Shown here in pieces: positions 52,480 through 61,355 of a stretch of 64,000 bases of DNA; the first letter of the stretch is position 1, and each line of letters starts with the position of its first letter. A program made the position numbers and the translations under genes. The notes below the pieces were generated by a model. It was not told the origin of the DNA. It did no database searches and worked only from the letters and a program-made list of their open reading frames with translations. The DNA is from an uncultured Lachnospiraceae bacterium (GTDB lineage Bacteria > Bacillota > Clostridia > Lachnospirales > Lachnospiraceae), in the NCBI GenBank assembly GCA_944384025.1, contig CALWRS010000001.1, forward strand, positions 273,324 through 337,323. The letters run 5' to 3'.

Positions 52480-53883
52480 ATGAATCAGAGACAATATGCA
52501 GAGTTAGAAGCAAAACGCCGCGCAAACAGGGAACGCCGGAAGCGGCTGCGGCGGATACGAAGGAATCTGAAAATTCTTTGTGTAATCACGGGAGTTTTGC
52601 TCCTGTGCGTTTTGGGCGTCTTTTTTTTTGGAGACCGAACCGGCGAAAAAAAGCAATCAGTTCCCGGAAATCTATCGCCGTCGGGAAGCGCTTCCATAGA
52701 TACGGCGCCGTCCGATACGCCAACGCCTACGCCAACCGCTACGCCAACGCCGACCCCTACGCCCAATACGGTGACGATGGTAGCGGTAGGGGACAACTTG
52801 TACGACTGGTATATGCTGGAAGACGGCTACGCGCAGGATGGAACGTTCTCCTTTGACGGATGGTACGATCCCATCCGCCCTTATTTGCAGCTAGCGGACT
52901 TTGCTGTTGTTAATCAGGAGACGCCGCTTGGAGGCGACGGCGGATACCGGGGTTCTTCGGTGGAAAACGATTACATCGGCAGTTATAACCGCTGGGGAGA
53001 TTACCACGGCTACAGCACCTTTAATACGCCCGATGCGGTAGCGGAGGAGCTGATGGACGTAGGATTTAATGTAATTACTATGGCGACCAATCATGCGTCC
53101 GACTACGGCTATCGTGCGCTCGCCCGGACGGTTTCGTATTGGAGACAGTTCCCGGACATTACGCTGCTTGGAATACACGACAGCGAGGAAGATCAGTCTA
53201 CGCTTCGCGTCGTTGAGAAAAACGGAATCCGGCTGGCGCTCCTTAACTACACGTACGGCGTAAACATCGGATCGGCGACGCAGGAAGCTTCGTATTCCGT
53301 GGATATCCTTTCGCAAAGCAGAGTGAAGGCAGACGTTGCAAAGGCGAAAGAGCAGGCGGATTTCGTAGTTGTATTTGTACACTGGGGAACCGAGTACCAA
53401 ATGAGCACGAACGCGTACCAAAAAGATTACACAAAGCTGTTTCTTTCCCTTGAAGTGGACGCGGTAGTCGGCGCGCATCCGCATATTTGCCAGCCGATGG
53501 AGTGGCTGACATCCGATAGCGGACACAAAATGGTTGTCTACTACTCGCTTGGCAACTTTATCTCCATGTTTAAAAACGCGCGGTGTCAGCTGGAGGGAAT
53601 GGCATATCTGGAATTTTACAAAGACGGCGACGAGAAGTATATAAAAGAGGGGACGATTATTCCGCTTGTGAACCACTGGAATTACGATACGTCCGTGTTT
53701 GGAAGCCGCCGCAACTTTACCGTATATGCCCTGCAGGATTACACGCAGACGTTAGCGGGAGAACATGGATGCGTGAATTACTCGGAGGGAAAGAGCTTCG
53801 GATACGATTTTATTTGGAACCTTGCAAGAGATTTGTGGGGAGAGAATATCAAAACGGTGAACTGGGAAGAAAATTCGCAGTGA
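52480..53883 (+). CDS. CapA-family membrane-anchored metallophosphatase-like protein
   Basis: A 467-residue protein with a very basic N-terminus, one TM (about 30-50), a Pro/Thr-rich linker with PTPTPTATPTPTPTP (about 78-98) and a CapA-type domain (about 100-400). The CapA motifs are clear: VAVGDNLY, VNQETPLGG, ATNHASDYG, VVFVHWGTEY and GAHPHICQPMEW. CapA belongs to the PGA capsule machinery, but stand-alone homologues are common and of unknown role. The extracytoplasmic location and a linker like that of the preceding GH5 suggest joint surface biology. GGAG lies before the ATG; repeat locus C is just upstream. Confidence 0.88.
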   Translation: MNQRQYAELEAKRRANRERRKRLRRIRRNLKILCVITGVLLLCVLGVFFFGDRTGEKKQSVPGNLSPSGSASIDTAPSDTPTPTPTATPTPTPTPNTVTMVAVGDNLYDWYMLEDGYAQDGTFSFDGWYDPIRPYLQLADFAVVNQETPLGGDGGYRGSSVENDYIGSYNRWGDYHGYSTFNTPDAVAEELMDVGFNVITMATNHASDYGYRALARTVSYWRQFPDITLLGIHDSEEDQSTLRVVEKNGIRLALLNYTYGVNIGSATQEASYSVDILSQSRVKADVAKAKEQADFVVVFVHWGTEYQMSTNAYQKDYTKLFLSLEVDAVVGAHPHICQPMEWLTSDSGHKMVVYYSLGNFISMFKNARCQLEGMAYLEFYKDGDEKYIKEGTIIPLVNHWNYDTSVFGSRRNFTVYALQDYTQTLAGEHGCVNYSEGKSFGYDFIWNLARDLWGENIKTVNWEENSQ

Positions 53884-53894
53884 CCGGATAAGAA

Positions 53895-55256
53895 ATGTTG
53901 GATGAGGATATGAACTCTAACGCTTTATTTTTAAAAACGAGGCCGCTAAAATTGTTTTTTCTGGCGTCGATTCCGGGTGCGATTAGTATGCTGGCGTCGG
54001 CGCTGTACCAGACGATTGACGGCGTATTTATTGGGCAGTATTTGGGAAAGACCGCATTTGCTGCGTTGAATCTTGCTATGCCCTTTGTAATTATTAATTT
54101 CTCGCTGGCGGACTTAATCGGTGTCGGCTCTTCGGTGCCTATTTCGATTTCCCTTGGCAAAAAGGAAAACAAAGAAGCGAACAACATTTTTACGTGCGCC
54201 TGCATTATGGTTGTTGTGGCCGGTATTTTTATAGGCGTCGCCTTATATGCGGCCGCTCCGCTGTTAATCCGGCTGATGGGAGCGGAAGGTGCGTTTGCAA
54301 AGCTGGCGGTGCAGTACATTCGCGTATACGCGATTTGCTCTCCGGTAACAACGATTACCTTTGCGGCGGACAACTATTTAAGAATTTGCGGGTATATTCG
54401 AACGAGTATGTTCCTGAATATTTTTGTTTCTGCCTTGAGCGCGGGTCTGGAATTTCTCTTTCTTGGCGTTTTGCGCCTAGGAATCTGGGCGGCGGCGCTT
54501 GCTACGTGCAGCGGCATGTTTGCGGGAGTTGTACTTGCATTTTTGCCATTCTTCTTTAAAAAGACAACTCTTTGCTTTTGCAGACCGCGGTTTCATTTGC
54601 GTTTGCTGCGGCAGATTGTTGTATGCGGCAGCCCGAACTTTTTAAACAACCTTGCAGGTCGAATCACCTCCATTTTAATCAATATCATCTTAGTGCGTTT
54701 AGGAGGGGAAACGGCAGTTTCCGTATACGGTATTTTGATGTTTGCCGACGGCGTTGTGCATCCGATTCTTTACGGACTTTGCGATTCGCTTCAGCCGGCG
54801 GTTGGGTACAACTGGGGAGCCGGTAAATTTTCCCGGGTACGAGCAATAGAAAAGTGCTGTTTTGCGGCAAGCGGCATTTTTTCTGCGGTTGTCATTCTTG
54901 TCCTGCAGCTGTTTCCGGAAACGATTACAAAGCTGTTTGTAACAGAGGCGGGGCCGGAAGTTTTGCAGCTTTCCGTTGGCGCGATTCGGCTTTTTTCCAT
55001 CACGTATCTTACCCGATGGTTCTCTTTTGCAACCCAAAGCTATATGCTTGCAATCGGAAAGTCTGTCCCAGCCTCGCTTATTTCGGTATCTACGGCTTTA
55101 ATCTTCCCGGTTATTTTGCTTGCAGCGCTTTGGCCGCTGGAGCTTTTAGGAATATGGCTGAATTTTGCCGCAACCGCGCTTCTAGCCGCTATTTTGGCAT
55201 TTATTATCCTTTGGAAGCTTCGCAAAGAGTGGATGCGACCGGATATTGAAATCTAG
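53895..55256 (+). CDS. MATE-family efflux transporter
   Basis: A 453-residue transporter with about 12 helices, of the clostridial MATE branch. It has the family start FFLASIPGAISMLASALYQTIDGVFIGQYLG and the second-half equivalent ILINIILVRLGGETAVSVYGI. It may expel drugs or metabolites with Na+ or H+. Two starts are possible (53895 or 53910), neither with a strong ribosome site. It follows the CapA gene by 11 bases and overlaps the end of the convergent rhomboid by four. Confidence 0.9.
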   Translation: MLDEDMNSNALFLKTRPLKLFFLASIPGAISMLASALYQTIDGVFIGQYLGKTAFAALNLAMPFVIINFSLADLIGVGSSVPISISLGKKENKEANNIFTCACIMVVVAGIFIGVALYAAAPLLIRLMGAEGAFAKLAVQYIRVYAICSPVTTITFAADNYLRICGYIRTSMFLNIFVSALSAGLEFLFLGVLRLGIWAAALATCSGMFAGVVLAFLPFFFKKTTLCFCRPRFHLRLLRQIVVCGSPNFLNNLAGRITSILINIILVRLGGETAVSVYGILMFADGVVHPILYGLCDSLQPAVGYNWGAGKFSRVRAIEKCCFAASGIFSAVVILVLQLFPETITKLFVTEAGPEVLQLSVGAIRLFSITYLTRWFSFATQSYMLAIGKSVPASLISVSTALIFPVILLAALWPLELLGIWLNFAATALLAAILAFIILWKLRKEWMRPDIEI

Positions 55257-55828
55257 CGGGAACCTTTTTTACCACGCAGCGCCAGTCCGAAAAATCCGCC
55301 GCATACGCCGCCGATAATGTGCGTCATGTGGCTGATGCTGTCTTTTTGGAAGCCGCTTAAAATTTCTCCGCCAATGTAAATAATGCTGATTAGCAAAAAG
55401 GTGATAGGAATCCGGTTATCTTTCATGCTGGCAATAGAAGAGAGGACAATCAGCATATAAACGATGCCGCTTGCGCCAAGCAGCGCACTGTGCGGCTGCA
55501 GTAAATTATGCGCAATACCAGTTACAACGGCAGTAATCGCAATCATTTCGATGAGCGTTTGACTGCCGTATTTTTCTTCTAACATCGGGCCTAGAAGCAG
55601 AATCATCAGGATATTGTTCATAAAGTGCGCCCAGCTGATGTGTCCGAAAATATGACCGAAAAGACGGAGGTACATCAAGGGATTCGTAAGCCCCGACCGA
55701 TAGGTGGAAAACAGATGCAGGTTTGCCCAGCCTCCGGTCAGCCGGTTTAGCCAAAAGCAAACCAGACAAGCCAGTGCAAAGGTGAGAATCACCGGAGAAT
55801 TATAGTGAAACTTTTGCAGGAATTTCAT
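55253..55828 (-). CDS. Rhomboid-family intramembrane serine protease
   Basis: A 191-residue membrane protease with about six helices. The catalytic dyad is present: Ser120 in GASG and His170 in SHMTHIIGG. The loop with HISWAHFMNN carries the usual His/Asn oxyanion residues. Substrates are unknown. AGGTACATC-type leader contains AGGTAC before the ATG. It follows the PTS IIC-type gene on the minus strand after 30 bases. Confidence 0.88.
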   Translation of the reverse strand: MKFLQKFHYNSPVILTFALACLVCFWLNRLTGGWANLHLFSTYRSGLTNPLMYLRLFGHIFGHISWAHFMNNILMILLLGPMLEEKYGSQTLIEMIAITAVVTGIAHNLLQPHSALLGASGIVYMLIVLSSIASMKDNRIPITFLLISIIYIGGEILSGFQKDSISHMTHIIGGVCGGFFGLALRGKKGSR

Positions 55829-55858
55829 GATGTACCTCCCGGAAAAATAGTGTTTGGA

Positions 55859-56941
55859 TTAGGCTTCCAGTTTCAGGTCGCCGTCTTTGATAAGACCCAT
55901 GCGCCGGAACCAAAAGCCCAGAAGTCCGCAAATAACAGCGGGGAGAACGAAGCTAATACTTAACAGCGCTACCCAGTCCATAGCGGTGATTGCCTTGCCG
56001 GTATTCACCCAGCCGGTGTATACGCCGATTTGTCCGACAAGACCGCAAGTTCCCATACCGGACGATACGGCCGCGCCGTTCATTTCAAGCTTAAATAAGC
56101 AGGTGGCAATCGGACCGGTAATTGCGGAAGTCAGGATGGCCGGAAGCCAGATAATTGGCTTTCGAACGATGTTGCCCATTTGCAGCATACTCGTTCCAAG
56201 CCCCTGAGACACTAAGCCGCCCACTTTGTTTTCTTTGTAGCTCATTACGGCAAAACCGATCATCTGCGCACAGCAGCCTGCTACGGCTGCGCCTCCGGCA
56301 AGACCGGTTAATCCGATTGCCGCGCAGATTGCCGCACTGCTTATCGGCAGTGTCAGGGCAATACCTATAATGACCGAAACTAAAATACCCATTACAAACG
56401 GCTGGCGCTCTGTTGCCCACATTACCATATCGCCGACCTTAGACGCTGCGTCGCCAATAAACGGCGCGCAAAGAATGGAGAGGACGGCTCCGGTAAAGAT
56501 TGTAACAAAAGGCGTTACCAAAATGTCCACTTTTGTTTCCTTAGAAACCAGTTTGCCGCACTCGGTTGCAACAATAACAACAAGCAAAACGGCAAGCGGA
56601 CCGCCCGCGCCGCCTTCTACGTTTGCTGCCTGCCCTACGGCAATGGAGGAGAACAGAACAAGCGGAGGCGCCTGCAAAGCGTAGGCGATGGCGATGGCCA
56701 TTGCCGGGCCCGATACCGCCTTTGCGTATGTCCCGGCGGTTACCAGCCACTCACAGAGCTTTTTTAAGGCAGCGATACTTTCTACGTGCGGCAGAAGCTG
56801 TTCGCCAAGCGTCGCAAGAATTGTGCCGATTAGTAACGATGCAAATAAGCCCTGTGCCATAGCGCTAAGGGCGTCGATGCCATAGCGCTTTCCGGAAATA
56901 ACTACATCTTTCCGGTGCAAAAAATCTCTGAATTTCTTCAT
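55859..56941 (-). CDS. PTS IIC-like membrane transporter (PTS_EIIC_2 type)
   Basis: A 360-residue integral membrane protein with about ten helices of the family annotated as PTS transporter subunit IIC (PF13303-like), with MKKFRDFLHRKDVVISGKRYGIDALSAMAQGLF near the N-terminus. No IIA or IIB partner is present here, and members of this family often occur alone, so PTS function is doubtful. The start at 56941 has only a weak ribosome site; an upstream start at 56992 is not better. The substrate is unknown. Confidence 0.78.
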   Translation of the reverse strand: MKKFRDFLHRKDVVISGKRYGIDALSAMAQGLFASLLIGTILATLGEQLLPHVESIAALKKLCEWLVTAGTYAKAVSGPAMAIAIAYALQAPPLVLFSSIAVGQAANVEGGAGGPLAVLLVVIVATECGKLVSKETKVDILVTPFVTIFTGAVLSILCAPFIGDAASKVGDMVMWATERQPFVMGILVSVIIGIALTLPISSAAICAAIGLTGLAGGAAVAGCCAQMIGFAVMSYKENKVGGLVSQGLGTSMLQMGNIVRKPIIWLPAILTSAITGPIATCLFKLEMNGAAVSSGMGTCGLVGQIGVYTGWVNTGKAITAMDWVALLSISFVLPAVICGLLGFWFRRMGLIKDGDLKLEA

Positions 56942-57192
56942 GACTTTTACCCATGCGTCAACACAGACGTATCTGCGTCGCTGCTCCGGCATGTATTAAG
57001 CTGAAAGAAAGGAGCAGCAGCACTTATCCTTTCTTCTTTTGTCTTCTTCCAACCTGATTTCTGCCATAACGGGACGTATCCCGCTTATCGGTGCGCAAAT
57101 TCCGGGCGCAGCGAGGCAGTACTGACCAAACCCGCTTCCGGAAGCAGTTTGGCAGGGGATCGTACATACGTTACCACAGACGAAAAGTATTT

Positions 57193-58593
57193 TCAAGAAT
57201 CTTTGGCTTTGAAATTTTTTATGTCCTCGCGGGAGAGCGACGAGTAGTTGATGACAAACGTATGCGAAAAGCCGCTCTCCGGGACGAACAAAAAGTCCGA
57301 AAGCGGCTGGAGGCGCACGCCGCGCTCTTTTGCAATCCGCCGTACTTCTTCGTCGGAGAGGTCGGTATCGATTTGCATAAGAAAGTGCAGTCCCGCGTCT
57401 TTTTCACGAATGTGAATGCGGGAGGCAAAAGGGCTTTGTTCCATCCGCGCAATCAACTCGTCCCGCACAAGCCGGTACTGCGTCTTCATACGGTTGATAT
57501 GCTTTAAAAGGTAGCCTCCTTCAATAAACCGCGCGAGCGTATACTGCTCAAAGCTTGGAACCGTGCAGGAGTAAAAAGAAAGCGTCTCCTTAAAGCGTGC
57601 AAGCAGCGGATACGGCAGGATCAAGTAGCTGATACGAATCGACGGGCTGATGCATTTGGAAAAGGTATTCATATAGACGACGCGATCCTTTGTATCCAGC
57701 GAAAAAAGCGGCGGAATCGGCTTGCCGGAAAAGCGAAACTCGCTGTCGTATTCGTCCTCTAAAATGTAGCGGTTTGGTTGCATGGCTGCCCAGAAAAGCA
57801 GTTCTTGGCGGCGCGCGATGGACATAACCGTGCCGGTAGGATAATGGTGCGCCGGGGAGATGTGGACGATGTTTGCGTCGGATTTGCTAAGCATGTGCAT
57901 GGAAATTCCCTGCTCATCCATTTGGATGGGGCGGTAGCAAATGTGATGCGATTCGTAAATTTGCTGTGGCTTGCGGTAGCCTGGATTTTCCATGGCGTAC
58001 ACACTTTTTCTTCCGAAAAGCTGAATCAAAAGCTGGTACAAGTATTCGGTTCCTGCGCCAATAAGAATCTGCTCTGGGTCTACAACCATTCCGCGCAGTT
58101 CGTAGAGGTGACTTGCAATTGCTCTTCGCAGTTCGTAAACACCCATGCCGGGAATCCGCTCCAAAAGTCGGGTTTGCAGCTCGGAAATAACGTTTCGCAT
58201 AAGCCTTGACCAAACGGAGAAAGGGAAGCGGTCGCTCGCAATTTCATTCGACGTTAAATCAAGCAGGCAGAAAGACGGCTTAGGCGACGGTTTTTTTTCG
58301 GGTTGGATGGGGCGGGCGGGGAGTGTGTGTGCGGCGCCGTTTGCCACAACGCCGTCCGCCACAAAATATCCCCGTTTCTCTACTGAGTTTAAGTATCCTT
58401 CCGCAATGAGCTGCCCATAGGCAGTTTCCACAGTTGCGATACTGATTTCCAAATGCGCGGCAAGCAGGCGCTTAGAAGGCATCCGCTCGCCGGGCGACAG
58501 TCTTCCGGAAAGAATGTCGGTGCGAATACAGCGGTAGAGATATTCGTAAATCGGAAGACCGTTCCGGTCGGACAGGGAGTAAGTAAGAAGCAT
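57193..58593 (-). CDS. MocR/PdxR-type regulator (GntR-HTH plus aminotransferase domain)
   Basis: A 466-residue protein with an N-terminal GntR winged helix (about 10-78, LPIYEYLYRCIRTDILSGRLSPGERMPSKRLLA) and a fold type I aminotransferase domain (about 110-460) in which the PLP lysine sits in NTFSKCISPSIRISY. MocR proteins sense PLP or amino compounds; PdxR members control vitamin B6 genes. GGAGGTG precedes the ATG at 58593. It is divergent from an ECF S-component gene, a likely target. Confidence 0.92.
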   Translation of the reverse strand: MLLTYSLSDRNGLPIYEYLYRCIRTDILSGRLSPGERMPSKRLLAAHLEISIATVETAYGQLIAEGYLNSVEKRGYFVADGVVANGAAHTLPARPIQPEKKPSPKPSFCLLDLTSNEIASDRFPFSVWSRLMRNVISELQTRLLERIPGMGVYELRRAIASHLYELRGMVVDPEQILIGAGTEYLYQLLIQLFGRKSVYAMENPGYRKPQQIYESHHICYRPIQMDEQGISMHMLSKSDANIVHISPAHHYPTGTVMSIARRQELLFWAAMQPNRYILEDEYDSEFRFSGKPIPPLFSLDTKDRVVYMNTFSKCISPSIRISYLILPYPLLARFKETLSFYSCTVPSFEQYTLARFIEGGYLLKHINRMKTQYRLVRDELIARMEQSPFASRIHIREKDAGLHFLMQIDTDLSDEEVRRIAKERGVRLQPLSDFLFVPESGFSHTFVINYSSLSREDIKNFKAKDS

Positions 58594-58644
58594 GGCAAAA
58601 CACCTCCGGTTTTTTCTTGGGTAAAATCTGGCATGGTCAGAAAA

Positions 58645-58686
58645 TATCAAAATGAACATGTAAATCATACCAAAAAGGGCTATAAT
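58645..58686. promoter_or_regulatory. Divergent MocR/ECF control region
   Basis: A perfect TATAAT (58681-58686) serves the ECF gene but lacks a -35, which fits an activator-dependent promoter. On the minus strand TTGATA (58650-58645) and TTTTAC (58626-58621) with an 18-base spacer may serve the MocR gene. The short A/T-rich region between likely holds the MocR site, which I cannot define. Confidence 0.5.
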
Positions 58687-58711
58687 GTCAAGAAAAAACG
58701 GAGGGAAGAAA

Positions 58712-59251
58712 ATGTCAATCGAAAAAAGAACAACCAAAACCGTAGTTGCCGCCGTCTTTGCGGCGCTTTCCTGCGTGGCAACGATGGTCATTCAAATTCC
58801 TACGCCAACCGGCGGTTATGTGCATATGGGAGACTGCATTGTGCTTTTGTGCGGCTTGCTGCTTGGCCCGATTTACGGCGGTTTGGCAGCGGGTATCGGC
58901 TCTGCCATGGCGGACTTGCTGACCGGTTATATCAGCTACGTTCCGGGAACGTTTGTTATCAAAGCGTTGGTTGCTATTACGGCGTATCTGGTGTATGATG
59001 GTCTGGAAAAAGTTATGGCAAAACGATGGCTGGCAAGAGCGATTATCAGCGGCATATTAGCGGAACTGCTAATGGTTTTTGGGTACTTCCTTTATAAGTG
59101 GGTTCTTTTAGGAAGCGGCCTTGCGGCAGGAGTGGATACGATTCTTAGCAACGTCGGGCAGGGCGCATTTGGCGCTGTTGCCGCTGTAGTATTATTCATT
59201 GCCTTTTATAAAAACCCATATCTTCGCAGGCTTCTTGAGATGTATCGGTAA
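58712..59251 (+). CDS. ECF transporter S component
   Basis: A 179-residue membrane protein with about six helices that binds a vitamin and works with a shared ECF energising module (not in the window). The typical features are the N-terminal helix (VVAAVFAALSCVATM), IPTPTGGYVHMGDCIVLLCGLLLGP in part, and GGLAAGIGSAMADLL. The neighbouring MocR regulator suggests a B6-related substrate such as pyridoxine, an inference from context. No TPP or other riboswitch precedes it. The start at 58712 follows GGAGGGA. Confidence 0.88.
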   Translation: MSIEKRTTKTVVAAVFAALSCVATMVIQIPTPTGGYVHMGDCIVLLCGLLLGPIYGGLAAGIGSAMADLLTGYISYVPGTFVIKALVAITAYLVYDGLEKVMAKRWLARAIISGILAELLMVFGYFLYKWVLLGSGLAAGVDTILSNVGQGAFGAVAAVVLFIAFYKNPYLRRLLEMYR

Positions 59252-59261
59252 GGAGGAGAAA

Positions 59262-59813
59262 ATGGACGATTTAAAAGAAATTCAAAAACAGGCGCATCAG
59301 GCGGCGGAAGCACTTTGCGAAGCGGCCAGACTGCGGGAAGGACAAGTAGTTGTAATTGGCTGCTCTACAAGTGAAGTGTGCGGAAGCCGCATTGGCAGCG
59401 ACAGCAGACCGCAGGTAGCGGACGCAATCTTTGCGGGGCTCTACGAAGTGTTTCACGCAAAGAAAATCCGAATGGCGGCGCAGTGCTGTGAGCACTTAAA
59501 TCGCGCGCTGATTGTAGAAAGAGAGGAATTTCCTTATGCGGAGCAGGTTAACGTAATTCCGCAGCCAAAAGCGGGCGGCAGTTTTGCAACGGCAGCATAT
59601 CGGGAGTTTTCGAACCCGATTGCGGTAGAAGAAATTCACGCAGACGCGGGACTAGATATTGGCGGAACGCTTATTGGAATGCATCTGAAAAAGGTGGCGG
59701 TTCCGGTGCGCCTTCCGTTAAAGCACATCGGGGAAGCTATTTTGCTCGCTGCAAGAACGCGCGCAAAATTCGTAGGCGGAAGCCGCGCTATTTACGACGA
59801 AGCGCTTCTTTAA
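59262..59813 (+). CDS. DUF436/UPF0340 (YwlG-like) protein
   Basis: A 183-residue soluble protein of TIGR01440 (UPF0340). The family segments are VVIGCSTSEVCGSRIG, AAQCCEHLNRALIVE, QPKAGGSFATAAY and HADAGLDIGGTLIGMHLK. The Cys and His residues in ICGCSTSE-like and CCEH segments could form an active site, but the function is unknown. The start follows AGGAGG and lies 10 bases after the ECF gene, so they are likely one transcript. Confidence 0.9.
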   Translation: MDDLKEIQKQAHQAAEALCEAARLREGQVVVIGCSTSEVCGSRIGSDSRPQVADAIFAGLYEVFHAKKIRMAAQCCEHLNRALIVEREEFPYAEQVNVIPQPKAGGSFATAAYREFSNPIAVEEIHADAGLDIGGTLIGMHLKKVAVPVRLPLKHIGEAILLAARTRAKFVGGSRAIYDEALL

Positions 59814-59867
59814 GTGGCGCTGTTATGCATAGTAATCATTAGAAATGCTAATGAATAGAATTTCTTC

Positions 59868-59896
59868 TTGCATCGCTCTGGATTCAGAAATATAAT
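59868..59896 (+). promoter_or_regulatory. Promoter of the PurF-like gene
   Basis: TTGCAT and a perfect TATAAT with 17 bases between, 46 bases before the ATG. No purine riboswitch was seen. Confidence 0.75.
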
Positions 59897-59942
59897 TGTC
59901 TGGTACCGTCACACGCAGACGGCAAGGAAAAGAGGATTTTTT

Positions 59943-61349
59943 ATGGGCGGATTTTTTGGCGTTGCATCGAGAGAAGACTGTGTTTTCGACCTTTTTTTTG
60001 GAACAGATTATCACTCTCATTTAGGAACAAGAAGAGCCGGTATGGCAGTGTACGGGGAAAATGGATTTGAAAAAGCGATCCATTCCATCGAGAACTCCCC
60101 GTTTCGGACAAAGTTTGACAAGGACGCAAATTCCCTAAAAGGGACGATGGGAATTGGCTGTATTTCCGATTTTGAAGCGCAGCCGATTTTAGTGCGCTCC
60201 CACCACGGGACGTTTGCCATTACGACGGTAGGAAAGATTAACAACGCCGACGAAATCGTAGAGAAGATTCTAAAGAACAACACGCATTTCTTTGAAATGA
60301 GCAACGGAGAGATTAATCCGACCGAGCTTGTGGCTTCCATAATCAACCAAAAAGAAAACTTAATTGAAGGAATACGCTACGCACAGGAGCTTGTGGAAGG
60401 CTCTCTTTCGCTTCTGCTGCTAACTTCGAAGGGCATTTATGCGGCAAGAGACCGCTACGGCAGAACGCCGGTTGCCCTTGGAAAAAAAGACGGCGCAGTC
60501 TGCGCCTGCTTTGAGAGCTTCTCCTTTTTGAATTTGGGTTACAGCCCGTTAAAAGAGCTTGGCCCGGGAGAGATTGTCGTTTTTGACTCGGAGAGCGTAC
60601 ATACGCTTGCTGCTGCGGGAACGGAGATGAAAATCTGCACGTTTTTGTGGGTTTATTACGGCTACCCGTCTTCTTCTTATGAAGGAATCAGCGTAGAAAA
60701 GATGCGCTATCGCTGCGGAGAGCTTATGGCAAAAAGGGATTCCATTAAACCGGACGTGGTTGCCGGAGTTCCTGATTCCGGAACAGCACACGCAGTTGGT
60801 TACGCAAACGCTTCCGGCGTTCCGTTTTCCCGCCCGTTAATTAAATATACGCCTACGTGGCCGCGCTCCTTTATGCCAACCATCCAAAGCCGTCGGGATT
60901 TGATTGCAAAGATGAAGCTGATTGCCGTAAAGGACTTGATTAAAGAGCAGCGCCTGCTCGTGATTGATGATTCTATTGTGCGGGGAACGCAGCTTCGGGA
61001 AACGGCGGAATTTCTGATGGAAAGCGGAGCAACCGAGGTGCATGTGCGGCCGGCTTGTCCGCCCCTTTTGTTCGGGTGCAAGTACTTGAACTTTTCGCGT
61101 TCTACATCGGAAATGGAGCTGATAGCCCGCCGGTGTATTGTAGAACTGGAAGGCACCGACCAGATTTCGGAGGAACGTCTTAAAAAATATGCAAATCCGG
61201 ACACGCAGGAGTACGCGAAAATGGAAGAGCTGATCGGAAAGAAGCTAAACTTTACGACACTTCGCTACAACCGTCTGGATGATATGCTGCAGTCGGTAGG
61301 AATCGAACCTTGCAAACTCTGTACGTACTGCTGGAACGGTGAGGAGTAA
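59943..61349 (+). CDS. Amidophosphoribosyltransferase-like protein lacking the N-terminal Cys nucleophile
   Basis: A 468-residue PurF homologue. The Ntn-hydrolase domain (about 1-230) keeps family landmarks such as SHLGTRRAGMAVY and RDRYGRTPVALGK, but the protein begins MGGFFGVAS, where PurF has MCGIxGI with the cleaved Met exposing the catalytic Cys. Gly therefore replaces the nucleophile, and no Cys is near. The phosphoribosyltransferase domain is complete, with VVAGVPDSG and LLVIDDSIVRGTQ (about 339-350). It ends with a CKLCTYCW cluster. It may use ammonia, or have another role. AAGAGGA precedes the ATG; a canonical purF lies at the left edge. Confidence 0.9.
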   Translation: MGGFFGVASREDCVFDLFFGTDYHSHLGTRRAGMAVYGENGFEKAIHSIENSPFRTKFDKDANSLKGTMGIGCISDFEAQPILVRSHHGTFAITTVGKINNADEIVEKILKNNTHFFEMSNGEINPTELVASIINQKENLIEGIRYAQELVEGSLSLLLLTSKGIYAARDRYGRTPVALGKKDGAVCACFESFSFLNLGYSPLKELGPGEIVVFDSESVHTLAAAGTEMKICTFLWVYYGYPSSSYEGISVEKMRYRCGELMAKRDSIKPDVVAGVPDSGTAHAVGYANASGVPFSRPLIKYTPTWPRSFMPTIQSRRDLIAKMKLIAVKDLIKEQRLLVIDDSIVRGTQLRETAEFLMESGATEVHVRPACPPLLFGCKYLNFSRSTSEMELIARRCIVELEGTDQISEERLKKYANPDTQEYAKMEELIGKKLNFTTLRYNRLDDMLQSVGIEPCKLCTYCWNGEE

Positions 61350-61355
61350 CCAGTT

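Noticed and set aside
55859-56941. A sugar-specific PTS operon
   Set aside because: No IIA or IIB gene is adjacent and the next genes are a rhomboid and a MocR regulator, so the IIC label reflects family name only.
58594-58711. TPP or other vitamin riboswitch before the ECF gene
   Set aside because: The RNA leader after the -10 is only about 25 bases, too short for any known aptamer.
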